NCBI GenBank assembly: GCA_022826045.1
Contig: JAJDVQ010000083.1
Location: 1 to 42,402 of the forward strand
Origin: Acidimicrobiia bacterium
GTDB taxonomy: Bacteria > Actinomycetota > Acidimicrobiia > Acidimicrobiales > Poriferisodalaceae
Direction: 5' to 3'
DNA length: 42,402 bases
A program made the translations under genes and the position numbers. Below are positions 7,687 to 15,716 of this stretch, piece by piece. The notes under the pieces were generated by a model that was not told where the DNA came from, did not search any database, and saw only the letters and a program-made list of their open reading frames with translations. Every line of letters starts with the position of its first letter. The stretch's first letter is position 1.

Positions 7687-8508
7687 TCAGCGCTGAGGCC
7701 AGTCGGGCAGCCGCCGCTCGGTCAGTGCGCGGACGCCTTCGAGGTAGTCGGGGCTGGGGATCATCTCGTCGAGCAGCCGATCCGATTCGGAGACGGCGGT
7801 GCCCACGTCGCGGTGCTGGTCCAGGTAGATCTGCCGCTTCGTCGTGGCCAGCGAGCTGGGCGCGACCCGGGCGGCCATGTCGTACGCGTACTCGTGCACG
7901 CGGTCCATGAGCTCGGACGCCTCGACGATCTCGTTGAACAGGCCCCAGCCGTCGGTGTCGGCGGCGAGGAACTTGCGGCTCGACAGCAGCAGGTCGTTGG
8001 ACCGCGTGATGCCGACGAGGCGGGGGAGCACCCATGAGAGCCCGAACTCTGCGGGCAGCCCGAGCGGTCCGTGGGCGGCGGAGAGCTTGGCATCGGGTGC
8101 CGCGAACCGCAGGTCGCAATAGCAGGCCAGCACGAGGCCAGCGCCCGCCGCTGCGCCGTTGACCGCCGCGATCGTCACTGTCTCGAGCGCCATCATGAAC
8201 GCGAAGTTCTGGTCGAACTCGGGCGCCACGCCGTAGCCCGGCATCGCCAGATCGGCCGATGTGCCGGGGTCGTAGCCGCCCTTTTCGCTGTGGCCCTCCA
8301 GGGCTTGGGTGTCGGCGCCCACGCAGAAGTCGCGCCCCTCGCCGGTGATCACGACCGCCCGGACCCCCGCATCCTGCTCCGCCTGCTCCAGCACCCAGCG
8401 CAGCTCGGTGTGCATCCGGCCGGTCCAAGCGTTGCGGCGATGCGGGCGTGACAGCGTCAGCGTCGCGACCGGACCCTCGACGGAGTACTTCGTTGCCTTC
8501 AGCTCCAT
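7687..8508 (-). CDS. Enoyl-CoA hydratase/isomerase (crotonase) family protein
   Basis: A 273-residue crotonase-fold protein. It shows the N-terminal VATLTLSRPHRRNAW signature, the oxyanion-hole segment FCVGADTQAL, and AVNGAAAGAGLVLACYCDLR, which binds the CoA thioester. Such enzymes act on acyl-CoA intermediates of fatty-acid, sterol or aromatic breakdown in the cytoplasm. The segment aligning with the catalytic glutamates reads AAHGPLGLPAEFG. The first glutamate of classical hydratases appears replaced by an AAH sequence, and only the second acidic position (PAE) is kept. It may therefore be an isomerase, hydrolase or another crotonase activity rather than a hydratase. It starts at ATG 8508, in the same orientation as the upstream CysQ-like gene and separated from it only by a tandem repeat. 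Confidence 0.85.
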   Translation of the reverse strand: MELKATKYSVEGPVATLTLSRPHRRNAWTGRMHTELRWVLEQAEQDAGVRAVVITGEGRDFCVGADTQALEGHSEKGGYDPGTSADLAMPGYGVAPEFDQNFAFMMALETVTIAAVNGAAAGAGLVLACYCDLRFAAPDAKLSAAHGPLGLPAEFGLSWVLPRLVGITRSNDLLLSSRKFLAADTDGWGLFNEIVEASELMDRVHEYAYDMAARVAPSSLATTKRQIYLDQHRDVGTAVSESDRLLDEMIPSPDYLEGVRALTERRLPDWPQR

Positions 8509-8525
8509 GTGTCCCTCTCGGCGGC

Positions 8526-8621
8526 TCTCAGGCTTCGCCTTCGATGCTGTGTCTCATTGGTGATCTCAGGCTTCGCCTTCGATGCTGTGCTTGCTGGGTG
8601 ATCTCAGGCTTCGCCTTCGAT
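8526..8621. repeat. 38-bp tandem repeat, 2.5 copies, including the cysQ stop codon
   Basis: The 20-base core TCTCAGGCTTCGCCTTCGAT recurs at 8526, 8564 and 8602 with an exact 38-base period. Copies 1 and 2 are identical over 26 bases and partly alike over the remaining 12. Copy 3 holds the last codons and stop of the CysQ-like gene on the minus strand (IEGEA-stop), so the other two copies are duplicated gene ends, each again encoding IEGEA-stop. Confidence 0.9.
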
Positions 8622-9371
8622 CACCTGCCGCAGCGCCTCGAGGGCGTCGGCGGCGAATTCGGGGCGGCAGATGAGCAGATCGGGCAGCCACGGGTCGGCA
8701 AAGTTGTACTCGAGCTCCGATCCGTCGCAGCGGCTGGCGTGCAGGCCGGCCGCGCGCGCCACCGCCGCGGGCGCGCAGTTGTCCCACTCGAATTGGCCTC
8801 CCGAATGGGCGTAGATGTCGGCCATGCCGAGCACCACGGCCATGGCCTTGGCGCCTGCCGAGCCGAGTGTCATCAGCTCCGCGTCGAGCGCCTGAGCGAT
8901 GATCACCGCCGCCGCCGGCGGACGTGACCTGCTGACGACGAGCCGGGGCTGTCCGTTGTGCGGTGCTGGCAAGTGCGGCTTGGGGTCGGTGCAGAGCGTC
9001 TGCCCGACTGCCGGCAGCGCCACGGCGCCTGCGGTGGGCACACCGTTCTCGACCAGAGCCACATGCACCGCCCAGTCCGAACGGCCGGGTTCGGAATATT
9101 CACGCGTTCCATCCAGCGGGTCCACGATCCAGACCCGGTCCGCAGACAGGCGCGCGAGATCGTCGCGCCCTTCCTCGGACAGGATGGCGTCGTCGGGCCG
9201 TGCTTCGGCCAGACGGTTCACGATGTGCCGGTGGGCCTCGGAATCGCCGGTGTCGCGGACTTCCCAAGTACCCGCCCCCGAACTGAAGAGCCGCTCGCGG
9301 ACCTCCACCAGCAGTGCCCCGGTCTCGGTGGCCACGCTCGCGGCAAGAACGTGGTCGTCGGGTTGGGCCAT
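8604..9371 (-). CDS. cysQ: CysQ-like 3'(2'),5'-bisphosphate nucleotidase / inositol monophosphatase family
   Basis: A 255-residue Mg/Li-sensitive phosphatase-family protein. It carries the metal-binding motifs ILSEEG (near residues 64-69) and WIVDPLDGTREYSEPGRSDW (near 81-100), and the C-terminal GGQFEWDNCAPAAVARAAG. The REYSEPGRSDWAVHV wording is typical of the actinobacterial CysQ group, which hydrolyses 3'-phosphoadenosine 5'-phosphate made during sulfate assimilation and can also act on fructose-1,6-bisphosphate or inositol phosphates. Start is ATG at 9371. No sulfate-assimilation genes are beside it. Its last five codons and stop have been duplicated in tandem downstream (8526-8621), which leaves the protein unaffected. 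Confidence 0.85.
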   Translation of the reverse strand: MAQPDDHVLAASVATETGALLVEVRERLFSSGAGTWEVRDTGDSEAHRHIVNRLAEARPDDAILSEEGRDDLARLSADRVWIVDPLDGTREYSEPGRSDWAVHVALVENGVPTAGAVALPAVGQTLCTDPKPHLPAPHNGQPRLVVSRSRPPAAAVIIAQALDAELMTLGSAGAKAMAVVLGMADIYAHSGGQFEWDNCAPAAVARAAGLHASRCDGSELEYNFADPWLPDLLICRPEFAADALEALRQVIEGEA

Positions 9372-9430
9372 GGCACCAGTGTGCCCGCTGGGAACATGAC
9401 TACAGCTTGGTTACAGACCCGGCGATGCCG

Positions 9431-9460
9431 TTCGGAGCAGTTCGCGGGTGCGGTTAGCAT
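9431..9460 (+). promoter_or_regulatory. Candidate promoter of the amino-acid importer operon
   Basis: TTCGGA (9431-9436) and TAGCAT (9455-9460) are spaced by 18 bases, about 80 bases before the aapJ start. Both match actinobacterial sigma-70 type boxes only loosely. The placement in the sole gap upstream of the operon is the main support. Confidence 0.3.
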
Positions 9461-9541
9461 GGCTCGCCAGCAAGCATCGTCCGGCCACGCTCGTGTGCCG
9501 GTGGCTTGCACAACATGTCTCCGACGAGAGGAATCACCCCA

Positions 9542-10684
9542 ATGTCCAAACGAATGGTTCGGCGCTTCGGCGGCCTGCTGGCAGTCTTGGCACTGCTTGG
9601 CGCCGCGTGCGGCTCGGACGGTGACGAGGCGGCCGACGAGCCCGCGGCCACGACCGAAGCAGCGGATGATCCCGCGGCGACTGATGCCACCGAGGTCGAG
9701 CTGGTGCAGGCCGACGACGACCTGCTTGACACGGTCATGGCGCGTGGTGAGTTGAAGTGCGGCGTATCGGGTGCCGCCGTTGCATTCTCGGAGACTCAGC
9801 CCGACGGCTCGCAGACCGGCTTCGACGCCGACTACTGCCGGGCTGTCGCTGCGGCGATCTTCGGCGATGCCGAGGCAGTGGAGTTCGTGCCCCTCACCGC
9901 AGCCGAGCGTTTCACGGCAGTGCAGACGGGCGCAGTCGACGTTCTGATGCGCAACACCACCTGGACGCAAGGCCGTGACACCGAGGTCGGCATGGACTTC
10001 GGCCCCACCACCTACTACGACGGCCAGCAGCTGATGGCGCGCGCAAGCGACGGCTTCAGTTCTGGTTCGACGGTCGCCGACATCGACGGCGCAATCGTGT
10101 GCACCAATGCCGGTACCACGACTGAGCAGAACATCGCTGATGCGGCCGACGCGGCTGGTGTGTCGATTCAGCTCAACACGTTCGAGGACTTCGACATCGT
10201 CACCACCAACTTCATCGAAGGCGCGTGCAACATCGTGACCACTGACGGCTCGGCGCTGGTCGGCCGCAAGGCCAACCAGCAGCCCGACGGCGAGGAGTGG
10301 GTGATCTTCCCGCCGACGCCGATCTCGAAGGAGCCGCTGGGCCCGACCTACGGGCAGAACCAGTCACGCTTTGCCGATGTGGTCAATTGGACTGTGTATG
10401 CCACGATCATCGCCGATGAGAAGGGCATCACCTCGGGCAACGTCGACGCCCGCCTCGGCGACGGCTCACTCGACGCCGAGGCGGTTCGCCTGCTCGGCGG
10501 CGACGGCGAGCTGCAAACGGCCATGGGCCTGTCTGCGGACGCCTTTCACAGCGTGATCAGCCAGGTGGGCAATTACGACGAGATCTACTCCCGTCACCTG
10601 AACCCGGTCGGCCTGTCGCGCGAAGGCTCCGCCAACGCCGGCTGGCTCGACGGCGGCCTGATCTACGCGCCGCCGGCACGCTGA
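9542..10684 (+). CDS. aapJ: Amino-acid ABC transporter substrate-binding lipoprotein (AapJ-like)
   Basis: A 380-residue exported binding protein. ATG 9542 is chosen because GAGAGG lies about nine bases upstream, and because it places a basic N-terminus before a hydrophobic stretch ending in the lipobox LLGAAC, so the protein is predicted to be anchored outside the membrane. An acidic Ala/Asp/Glu linker follows, then a family-3 solute-binding fold: VMARGELKCGVSG, GFDADYCRAVAAAIFGD and LMRNTTWTQGRD, wording characteristic of the general L-amino-acid binding protein AapJ/BztA. It should deliver polar amino acids such as glutamate or aspartate to the permease pair encoded next. A strong hairpin lies 40 bases after the stop, which could raise its expression over the permeases, a common pattern for binding proteins. 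Confidence 0.9.
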   Translation: MSKRMVRRFGGLLAVLALLGAACGSDGDEAADEPAATTEAADDPAATDATEVELVQADDDLLDTVMARGELKCGVSGAAVAFSETQPDGSQTGFDADYCRAVAAAIFGDAEAVEFVPLTAAERFTAVQTGAVDVLMRNTTWTQGRDTEVGMDFGPTTYYDGQQLMARASDGFSSGSTVADIDGAIVCTNAGTTTEQNIADAADAAGVSIQLNTFEDFDIVTTNFIEGACNIVTTDGSALVGRKANQQPDGEEWVIFPPTPISKEPLGPTYGQNQSRFADVVNWTVYATIIADEKGITSGNVDARLGDGSLDAEAVRLLGGDGELQTAMGLSADAFHSVISQVGNYDEIYSRHLNPVGLSREGSANAGWLDGGLIYAPPAR

Positions 10685-10724
10685 GTCAGCAGGTCTGACC
10701 GGGCACAGCCCCGGCAGCCGCAAG

Positions 10725-10754
10725 CGGCCCCCGACTCCGCCGAGTCGGGGGCCG
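10725..10754 (+). terminator. Strong hairpin between aapJ and aapQ (partial terminator or mRNA stabiliser)
   Basis: CGGCCCCCGACTC and its perfect reverse complement form a 13-bp stem around a CGCC loop. Only two T bases follow, so it may be a leaky terminator or a 3' stabilising structure that favours the binding-protein message over the downstream genes. Confidence 0.65.
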
Positions 10755-10811
10755 TTGCGCGTCTGGAGGGATCGGCGACGCGGTGCCGAGGGTCGCGTAG
10801 TGTGACGTGCC

Positions 10812-12356
10812 GTGAGCAATGAGGGGGCCGCGGGGGACGTTGTCTCGCTGAGCACCTTGGGGACGCGTCCGCCGTTCTACCGCGATGCCACTGTCGTCAA
10901 GTGGCTCTCGCAGGTGGTGGGACTGATCCTGGTGCTGCTGGGCCTGTTCTTCCTGGCATCGCAGGCGCAGAACAACCTCGAAGCCAGAGACATCGCCACC
11001 GGGTATGACTTCTTGGGCACTGCACTGGGCAGCGATCTCGGCTCGGGCATCGACACCGACCCCGACACCAGCGGCCGAGCGCTGTGGGTGGGCATGGTCA
11101 ACACCATCCGCCTCGCGATCGCCGGCATCGCGCTGGCCACGATCCTGGGAGTGCTCGTCGGCGTGGGCCGGCTGTCGCGCAACTGGATTGTGAGCCGCAC
11201 CAGCAGCGTGTTCGTGGAGACGCTGCGAAACATCCCGCTGCTCGTGCAGATCATCCTGATCTTCGTGGTCATTGCGAGCCTGCCACGGGTCGAGACCGAC
11301 CAGGGACCGATTCACGGCTGGCTCCACATCTCCAACACCGGCGTCTCGATCCCGCGGGTGACGATCGGCGACGGCTTCTACCAGTGGATCATCTTCGTGA
11401 TCGTGGGCTCTGCGCTGGGGTGGCGGGTGATGCGCCGACAGGAAGGACGCCACGACCTCACCGGTCAGCAGACCTACCCATGGCTGAGCTTCACCGGCGT
11501 TGTCGCCGTGTTCGCTGCGGTCGGCTGGTTCGCGCACCCGGTGATGGGGTGGATGGGCGCCATCTTCGATGCGATCGCCTCGGGCGTAGATGCGCTGACG
11601 CCCGGCGTCGTGCAGCTGGTCATCTCGCTGACCGCCGTCGGCGCAGCCGCGCAGTGGATCAGGCGATTCCTGGCCAGCCATCGCACGCCCGCCGGTCTCA
11701 CCAGGCTCATCGACGACGACTATTTCCGGATCATCTTCGCCGGAATCGCGGCGGTGCTGGTGATCCTGTTCGTCACGCTGGGCTGGCCCGGCTTGTCCAG
11801 CTGGGTCATCAACTCGGGACGCGACCTGTTCGAGGTGATCGCCGACAAGTTCGGCGACGGCCGCACCGGGGCGCCGATCGCCGCCTACCGGCCCGACATC
11901 GAGCAGCTCGGCAACTTCCCGAACTACGGCCCGGCCGGCCTCAACCTGATCCAGGCGCTTGCCGCCGTGTATTTCGGGGTGGTGCTGTACACGGCAGCTT
12001 TTATCGCCGAGGTGGTGCGGGGCGGCATTTTGGCTGTGCCCAAGGGCCAGAGCGAGGCCGCGCAGGCGCTCGGCCTGAGACGCACCACCATGCTGCGCAG
12101 GGTGATCCTGCCTCAGGCGTTCCGGGTGATCCTGCCGCCGCTGGGCAACCAGTACCTCAACCTCACCAAGAACACCTCGCTCGCCATCGCCATCGGCTAC
12201 AGCGATGTGGTGCAGGTGGGCCAGACGGTCTACAACCAGACGGGCAAGACGCTCGAAGTGGTCTCCATCTGGATGCTGTTCTACTTGGCCTGCTCGCTGA
12301 CCATCTCGGTGGTCGTCAACTTCTTCAACGTCCGCATGCGGATCGTGGAGCGCTGA
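10812..12356 (+). CDS. aapQ: Amino-acid ABC transporter permease AapQ-like
   Basis: A 514-residue integral membrane protein starting at GTG 10812. The first permease half shows NTIRLAIAGIALATI and VETLRNIPLLVQIILIF. The C-terminal part holds the EAA loop that docks on the ATPase (GQSEAAQALGLRRTTMLRRV) and GNQYLNLTKNTSLAIAIGY, typical of the polar amino-acid transporter (HAAT) family. Known AapQ proteins are near 400 residues. The excess here is a central block of extra hydrophobic segments (about residues 185-340) and a soluble stretch between the conserved permease parts. It should pair with the next gene product to form the membrane channel. The gene ends one base before the aapM start, so the two are co-translated. 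Confidence 0.88.
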   Translation: MSNEGAAGDVVSLSTLGTRPPFYRDATVVKWLSQVVGLILVLLGLFFLASQAQNNLEARDIATGYDFLGTALGSDLGSGIDTDPDTSGRALWVGMVNTIRLAIAGIALATILGVLVGVGRLSRNWIVSRTSSVFVETLRNIPLLVQIILIFVVIASLPRVETDQGPIHGWLHISNTGVSIPRVTIGDGFYQWIIFVIVGSALGWRVMRRQEGRHDLTGQQTYPWLSFTGVVAVFAAVGWFAHPVMGWMGAIFDAIASGVDALTPGVVQLVISLTAVGAAAQWIRRFLASHRTPAGLTRLIDDDYFRIIFAGIAAVLVILFVTLGWPGLSSWVINSGRDLFEVIADKFGDGRTGAPIAAYRPDIEQLGNFPNYGPAGLNLIQALAAVYFGVVLYTAAFIAEVVRGGILAVPKGQSEAAQALGLRRTTMLRRVILPQAFRVILPPLGNQYLNLTKNTSLAIAIGYSDVVQVGQTVYNQTGKTLEVVSIWMLFYLACSLTISVVVNFFNVRMRIVER

Positions 12357-12357
12357 G

Positions 12358-14295
12358 ATGGACGACGGCGACGGCGTCGGAGCGCCGGTCATCGGCGACA
12401 AGCCCGCCATCGAGCGAGTGGCGACCCGGCCTGCGGAGGAGACCCACCGCTCCTCGGCCGAGTGGATCCGCAAGAATCTGTTCCCCAATCCGTTCAATTC
12501 GTTCCTGACCGTCGCCTTCGGCATTTTCGTGCTCGTCTCGGCGCGCGGGCTGCTGAACTTCGTCTTCAGCGAGGAGCGCGGCTGGGATGCCGTTCGCACC
12601 AATCTGCGCCTGATCTTCACCCACGCCTATCCCGAGGAGCAGTACGTGCGGGTATGGGTGTGCGTCGGCGTGGTGGTGGCGCTCGCATGCCTGTCGCTGG
12701 GCCTGTTCGCGAGCGGGGGCGAGGGACTGCGGCTGCGGAAGATATCCAACGCGCTGAACGCCACGGCAGCAGCAATCGCGCTCGGCGTCGTGCTGCGAGA
12801 GCCGTCGGTGCTCATCGGCGCCGACGGCGAGACCGTGCGAGACGCCGACGGCGTGGTGCGGCAGTCGTTCGCCGAAGCGATGGCCGACCGCTGGGCGTGG
12901 TGGCTCGCGGCCGCGGTCCTTGCGGTGGTCGCGCTGGCCGTGCGGCGCGTCCCGAAGCGAAGCGACGGCTCTCCCGCCGCCGTGCCCACGCTCGACTTCG
13001 CAATCGGCGCCATGGCTCTGCCTGTCCTGTCGACCTGGGTGTACCCGTGGGGCCACTACGCCTTCGCGGACGGCGAGTTCATCGCCGAGCCCGGCCGCAC
13101 GGTCGCCATGTCCACCAAGGTGCCGTGGACCGTCATGTGGGCGCTGGCCGTGGCTTCGCTGATCGTCGGCCGATGGGTGAGCGCGCAGGTCGACGAGCGA
13201 GCCTTGTCGCGGCTGCGCGCCGTGGTCGCTTTCACATGGCTGGTGGTGCCGTTCGTGCTGTACTGGGTGGTGCTGCGTGACCCCGACTTGGACTGGGATC
13301 GCATCTTCACAGTGGACGCCCCGCTGGCTCTGGCGTTCGGCATCGGCGGCGGTGCCGTGCTGTGGTGGCTGACCGCCGACGGACGAGGGGAACTCGGGCG
13401 CATCGGCGCAATCGCGCTGCTGGGGTTCGCTGCGTTCCACTGGGTTGCGGCGTTCATGGGCTGGTACCCGATGCTGCAAAAGGTGCGCATCAGCTTCCTG
13501 CTGCTGGCTGTGATGGCGCTGCTGGCGCACAACTTCTCGGGCGAGGCCGCGAAGCGAAGACGCTTGGTGCTGGCGTGGCTTGTGATCACGACCGTGTTCC
13601 ACTATTTCGCGACAGTCATGAACACGCCGTCGACGGTGGAGACCCCGACTGAGGCATTGATCGGCGGGTTCGCCGTCACGCTGGTGGTGGCCGTGTTCAC
13701 GCTCATGCTCTCGTTTCCGCTGGGGGTGGTGCTGGCGCTGGCTCGCACCTCGCGCCTGCCGATCTTCCGGGTCATGTCGACGGCGTACATCGAGGTGGTG
13801 CGGGGAGTTCCGCTCATCACCATCCTCATCTTCTTCGTCGTGATCCTGCCGCTGTTCCTGCCGGCGAACATGGAGATCAGCCTGTTCGCTTCGGCGACGC
13901 TGGGATACACGCTGTTCTCGGCGGCTTACTTGGCCGAAAACGTCCGCGGCGGATTGCAATCGATCCGGCGAGGGCAGTACGAGGCGTCGGACGCCGTCGG
14001 CCTGAGCACGGTGCAGCGGACGGTCTTCATCGTCCTGCCTCAGTCGTTGCGAGCGTCGATACCGCCGCTGGTGGGCCAGGTGATCGCCACCTTCAAGGAG
14101 ACTTCGCTGCTGGCCATCATCGGTGTCTTCGACATCTTGCGCATGGCCAACAGCGTCATTCCGGCCCAGACGCAGTTCTTGGGCATCAAGCGAGAGGGCC
14201 TGCTGTTCGTCTCGCTCGTCTATTGGGTGTTCTCGTACATGCTGTCGAAGCAGAGCCAACGGCTCGAGCGACGTCTCGGTGTGGGCGAACGGTAA
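12358..14295 (+). CDS. aapM: Amino-acid ABC transporter permease AapM-like, extended
   Basis: A 645-residue membrane protein whose ATG lies one base after the aapQ stop. The conserved permease domain sits in the last 220 residues: FTLMLSFPLGVVLALARTSR, YIEVVRGVPLITILIFF, and the EAA loop RRGQYEASDAVGLSTVQRTV followed by FKETSLLAIIGVFD. The 400 residues before it carry several additional membrane helices separated by hydrophilic loops, including a charged loop around DGETVRDADGVVRQSF. Rhizobial AapM is about 385 residues, so this protein carries a large N-terminal expansion. The function of the expansion is unknown. Together with AapQ it should form the heterodimeric channel for polar amino acids. 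Confidence 0.88.
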   Translation: MDDGDGVGAPVIGDKPAIERVATRPAEETHRSSAEWIRKNLFPNPFNSFLTVAFGIFVLVSARGLLNFVFSEERGWDAVRTNLRLIFTHAYPEEQYVRVWVCVGVVVALACLSLGLFASGGEGLRLRKISNALNATAAAIALGVVLREPSVLIGADGETVRDADGVVRQSFAEAMADRWAWWLAAAVLAVVALAVRRVPKRSDGSPAAVPTLDFAIGAMALPVLSTWVYPWGHYAFADGEFIAEPGRTVAMSTKVPWTVMWALAVASLIVGRWVSAQVDERALSRLRAVVAFTWLVVPFVLYWVVLRDPDLDWDRIFTVDAPLALAFGIGGGAVLWWLTADGRGELGRIGAIALLGFAAFHWVAAFMGWYPMLQKVRISFLLLAVMALLAHNFSGEAAKRRRLVLAWLVITTVFHYFATVMNTPSTVETPTEALIGGFAVTLVVAVFTLMLSFPLGVVLALARTSRLPIFRVMSTAYIEVVRGVPLITILIFFVVILPLFLPANMEISLFASATLGYTLFSAAYLAENVRGGLQSIRRGQYEASDAVGLSTVQRTVFIVLPQSLRASIPPLVGQVIATFKETSLLAIIGVFDILRMANSVIPAQTQFLGIKREGLLFVSLVYWVFSYMLSKQSQRLERRLGVGER

Positions 14296-14316
14296 CCACG
14301 GCCAAGGAGGCCCAAC

Positions 14317-15096
14317 GTGAGCATCAGTGACGCGACCGTCGCGGTTTCTGAGGAGTTGGCGGCGCGCGACGACATGATCGTGTGCCGCGGTGTGGACAAG
14401 TGGTTCGGCGACTTTCAGGCGCTCAGCGGCATCACCGCGACAATCAAGGAGCAGGAGATCGTTGTTGTGCTGGGGCCGTCAGGCTCGGGCAAGAGCACCT
14501 GGATCCGCTGCATCAATCGGCTCGAAGCTCACCAGAGCGGTCAGATCATCGTCGACGGCATCGAGCTGACCAACGACCTGCGCAACATCGAGAAGATCCG
14601 TTCTGAGGTGGGCATGGTCTTCCAGCAGTTCAACCTCTTCCCGCATCTGACAGTCATCGACAACATCACGCTGGCACCCATCTGGGTGCGCCGCAAATCG
14701 CGGCCTGAAGCCGAAGAACAGGCGCTGTCGCTGCTCGAGCGGGTCGGCATTCCCGAACAGGCGCAGAAGTTCCCCGGCCAGCTCTCAGGCGGTCAGCAAC
14801 AGCGGGTGGCGATTGCGCGGGCGTTGGCGATGGAACCGCGCGTGATGCTGTTCGACGAGCCCACCTCTGCACTCGACCCCGAGATGATCAAGGAAGTGCT
14901 CGACGTGATGGAGGAGCTGGCGCGCACGGGCATGACCATGATGGTCGTGACCCACGAGATGGGCTTCGCACGTGAGGTGGCCGATCGGATCATCTTCATG
15001 GAGGACGGCGAGATCGTGGAGGTGGGCACGCCTCACCACTTCTTCACCGAGCCCGCCGAGGAGCGCACCAAGCTGTTCTTGAGCCAGGTGCTCTAG
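14317..15096 (+). CDS. aapP: Amino-acid ABC transporter ATPase AapP-like
   Basis: A 259-residue ABC ATPase, last gene of the importer. It starts at GTG 14317, six bases after a strong AAGGAGG (14304-14310). All motifs are intact: Walker [11 protein letters not shown]-loop [13 protein letters not shown], signature LSGGQQQR, Walker [13 protein letters not shown] and H-loop VVTHE. The overall wording is that of the GlnQ/AapP polar amino-acid group. It hydrolyses ATP at the cytoplasmic face to drive uptake through AapQ and AapM. The N-terminal 20 residues before [12 protein letters not shown] are variable and may be poorly conserved. Its stop is followed within 40 bases by the end of a convergent small gene, so the operon ends here. 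Confidence 0.93.
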   Translation: MSISDATVAVSEELAARDDMIVCRGVDKWFGDFQALSGITATIKEQEIVVVLGPSGSGKSTWIRCINRLEAHQSGQIIVDGIELTNDLRNIEKIRSEVGMVFQQFNLFPHLTVIDNITLAPIWVRRKSRPEAEEQALSLLERVGIPEQAQKFPGQLSGGQQQRVAIARALAMEPRVMLFDEPTSALDPEMIKEVLDVMEELARTGMTMMVVTHEMGFAREVADRIIFMEDGEIVEVGTPHHFFTEPAEERTKLFLSQVL

Positions 15097-15134
15097 CGGG
15101 GTGTCCGCTGCGCAGGCGACAGGGCGTGTCCGGC

Positions 15135-15425
15135 CTAGCCCTTGGGTTCGCCGTAGGGGGCGCCGGCTTCCTCGTAGCACTCCGGGTGGTAGTGCTCGAC
15201 GCGATCCCAACGGTTCTTCACGTACACGTTGCAGATGACCTGCTCCGCACGGATGCGCGCCCGGAACTTGATGAGCTCATCGCAGACGGCGCAGTAGGCC
15301 GAGTTGCCGGCGTCCACCGTGCGTATCACCGCCCTGCTGCGCCACCGCTTGTGTTTCGGTGCGACCGTCGGTGCTGCTGCTGTATCTGTCGCAGCCGGTG
15401 ACGACGCCGAAGTGTCCGTAGCCAT
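15135..15425 (-). CDS. Small Cys-rich (zinc-ribbon-like) hypothetical protein
   Basis: A 96-residue protein. The first 25 residues are an Ala/Thr-rich, probably disordered tail. The rest is basic and contains CAVC near residue 45 and HYHPECYEEAG near residue 79. Together these give a Cys-x2-Cys plus His-x2-Cys arrangement that could bind one zinc ion. I do not recognise a named family. Zinc-binding small proteins of this kind often contact nucleic acid or ribosomes, which is inference only. The gene is convergent with the amino-acid importer operon and divergent from the HAD gene. A 21-bp palindrome lies 40 bases upstream of its start and may be its operator. Confidence 0.75.
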   Translation of the reverse strand: MATDTSASSPAATDTAAAPTVAPKHKRWRSRAVIRTVDAGNSAYCAVCDELIKFRARIRAEQVICNVYVKNRWDRVEHYHPECYEEAGAPYGEPKG

Positions 15426-15464
15426 GACGGGACCCTAGCGAACGCTCGCGCGCTTCTGGCGGAT

Positions 15465-15485
15465 ATTCGCGCGATACGCGCGAAT
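15465..15485. promoter_or_regulatory. 21-bp palindrome in a divergent promoter region
   Basis: ATTCGCGCG, ATA, CGCGCGAAT is a perfect 9-bp inverted repeat with a 3-base spacer. It lies 40 bases upstream of the small Cys-rich gene and about 230 bases upstream of the HAD start. A second, imperfect pair (GTTGCGCG near 15525 and CGCGACAAC near 15539) follows. Both look like regulator binding sites. The rest of the 15426-15716 gap shows no gene unless the HAD gene starts earlier. Confidence 0.5.
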
Positions 15486-15716
15486 GCAGATACGTTGCAC
15501 GCGAAAGATCGCCCGATGCTCACGTGTTGCGCGTGTTATCGCGACAACGGGCCGCATCGCGGATGGCGGGCCAGTCGGCGTGCGTCAGTGCTCTGAGCGA
15601 CTGGCGAGCGAAGCCGGATAGTGTGCGCCGCCGTGCCCGCCCGCCGATCCGACACCGCCGAATCGGCCGGTGATAATGCTGCCCGAGCGCGCGGCGACCA
15701 AGCGGCTGCGGCGACC

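Noticed and set aside
7399..8037. Plus-strand frame across the AT-rich block
   Set aside because: The hydrophobic start is only the AT-rich spacer; the rest is antisense of the crotonase-fold gene.
10686..14259. Two long minus-strand frames (10686-12620 and 12325-14259) opposite the permease genes
   Set aside because: They are Arg/His/Gln/Asp-rich with no domains and mirror strongly conserved permeases; such antisense frames are expected at this GC content.
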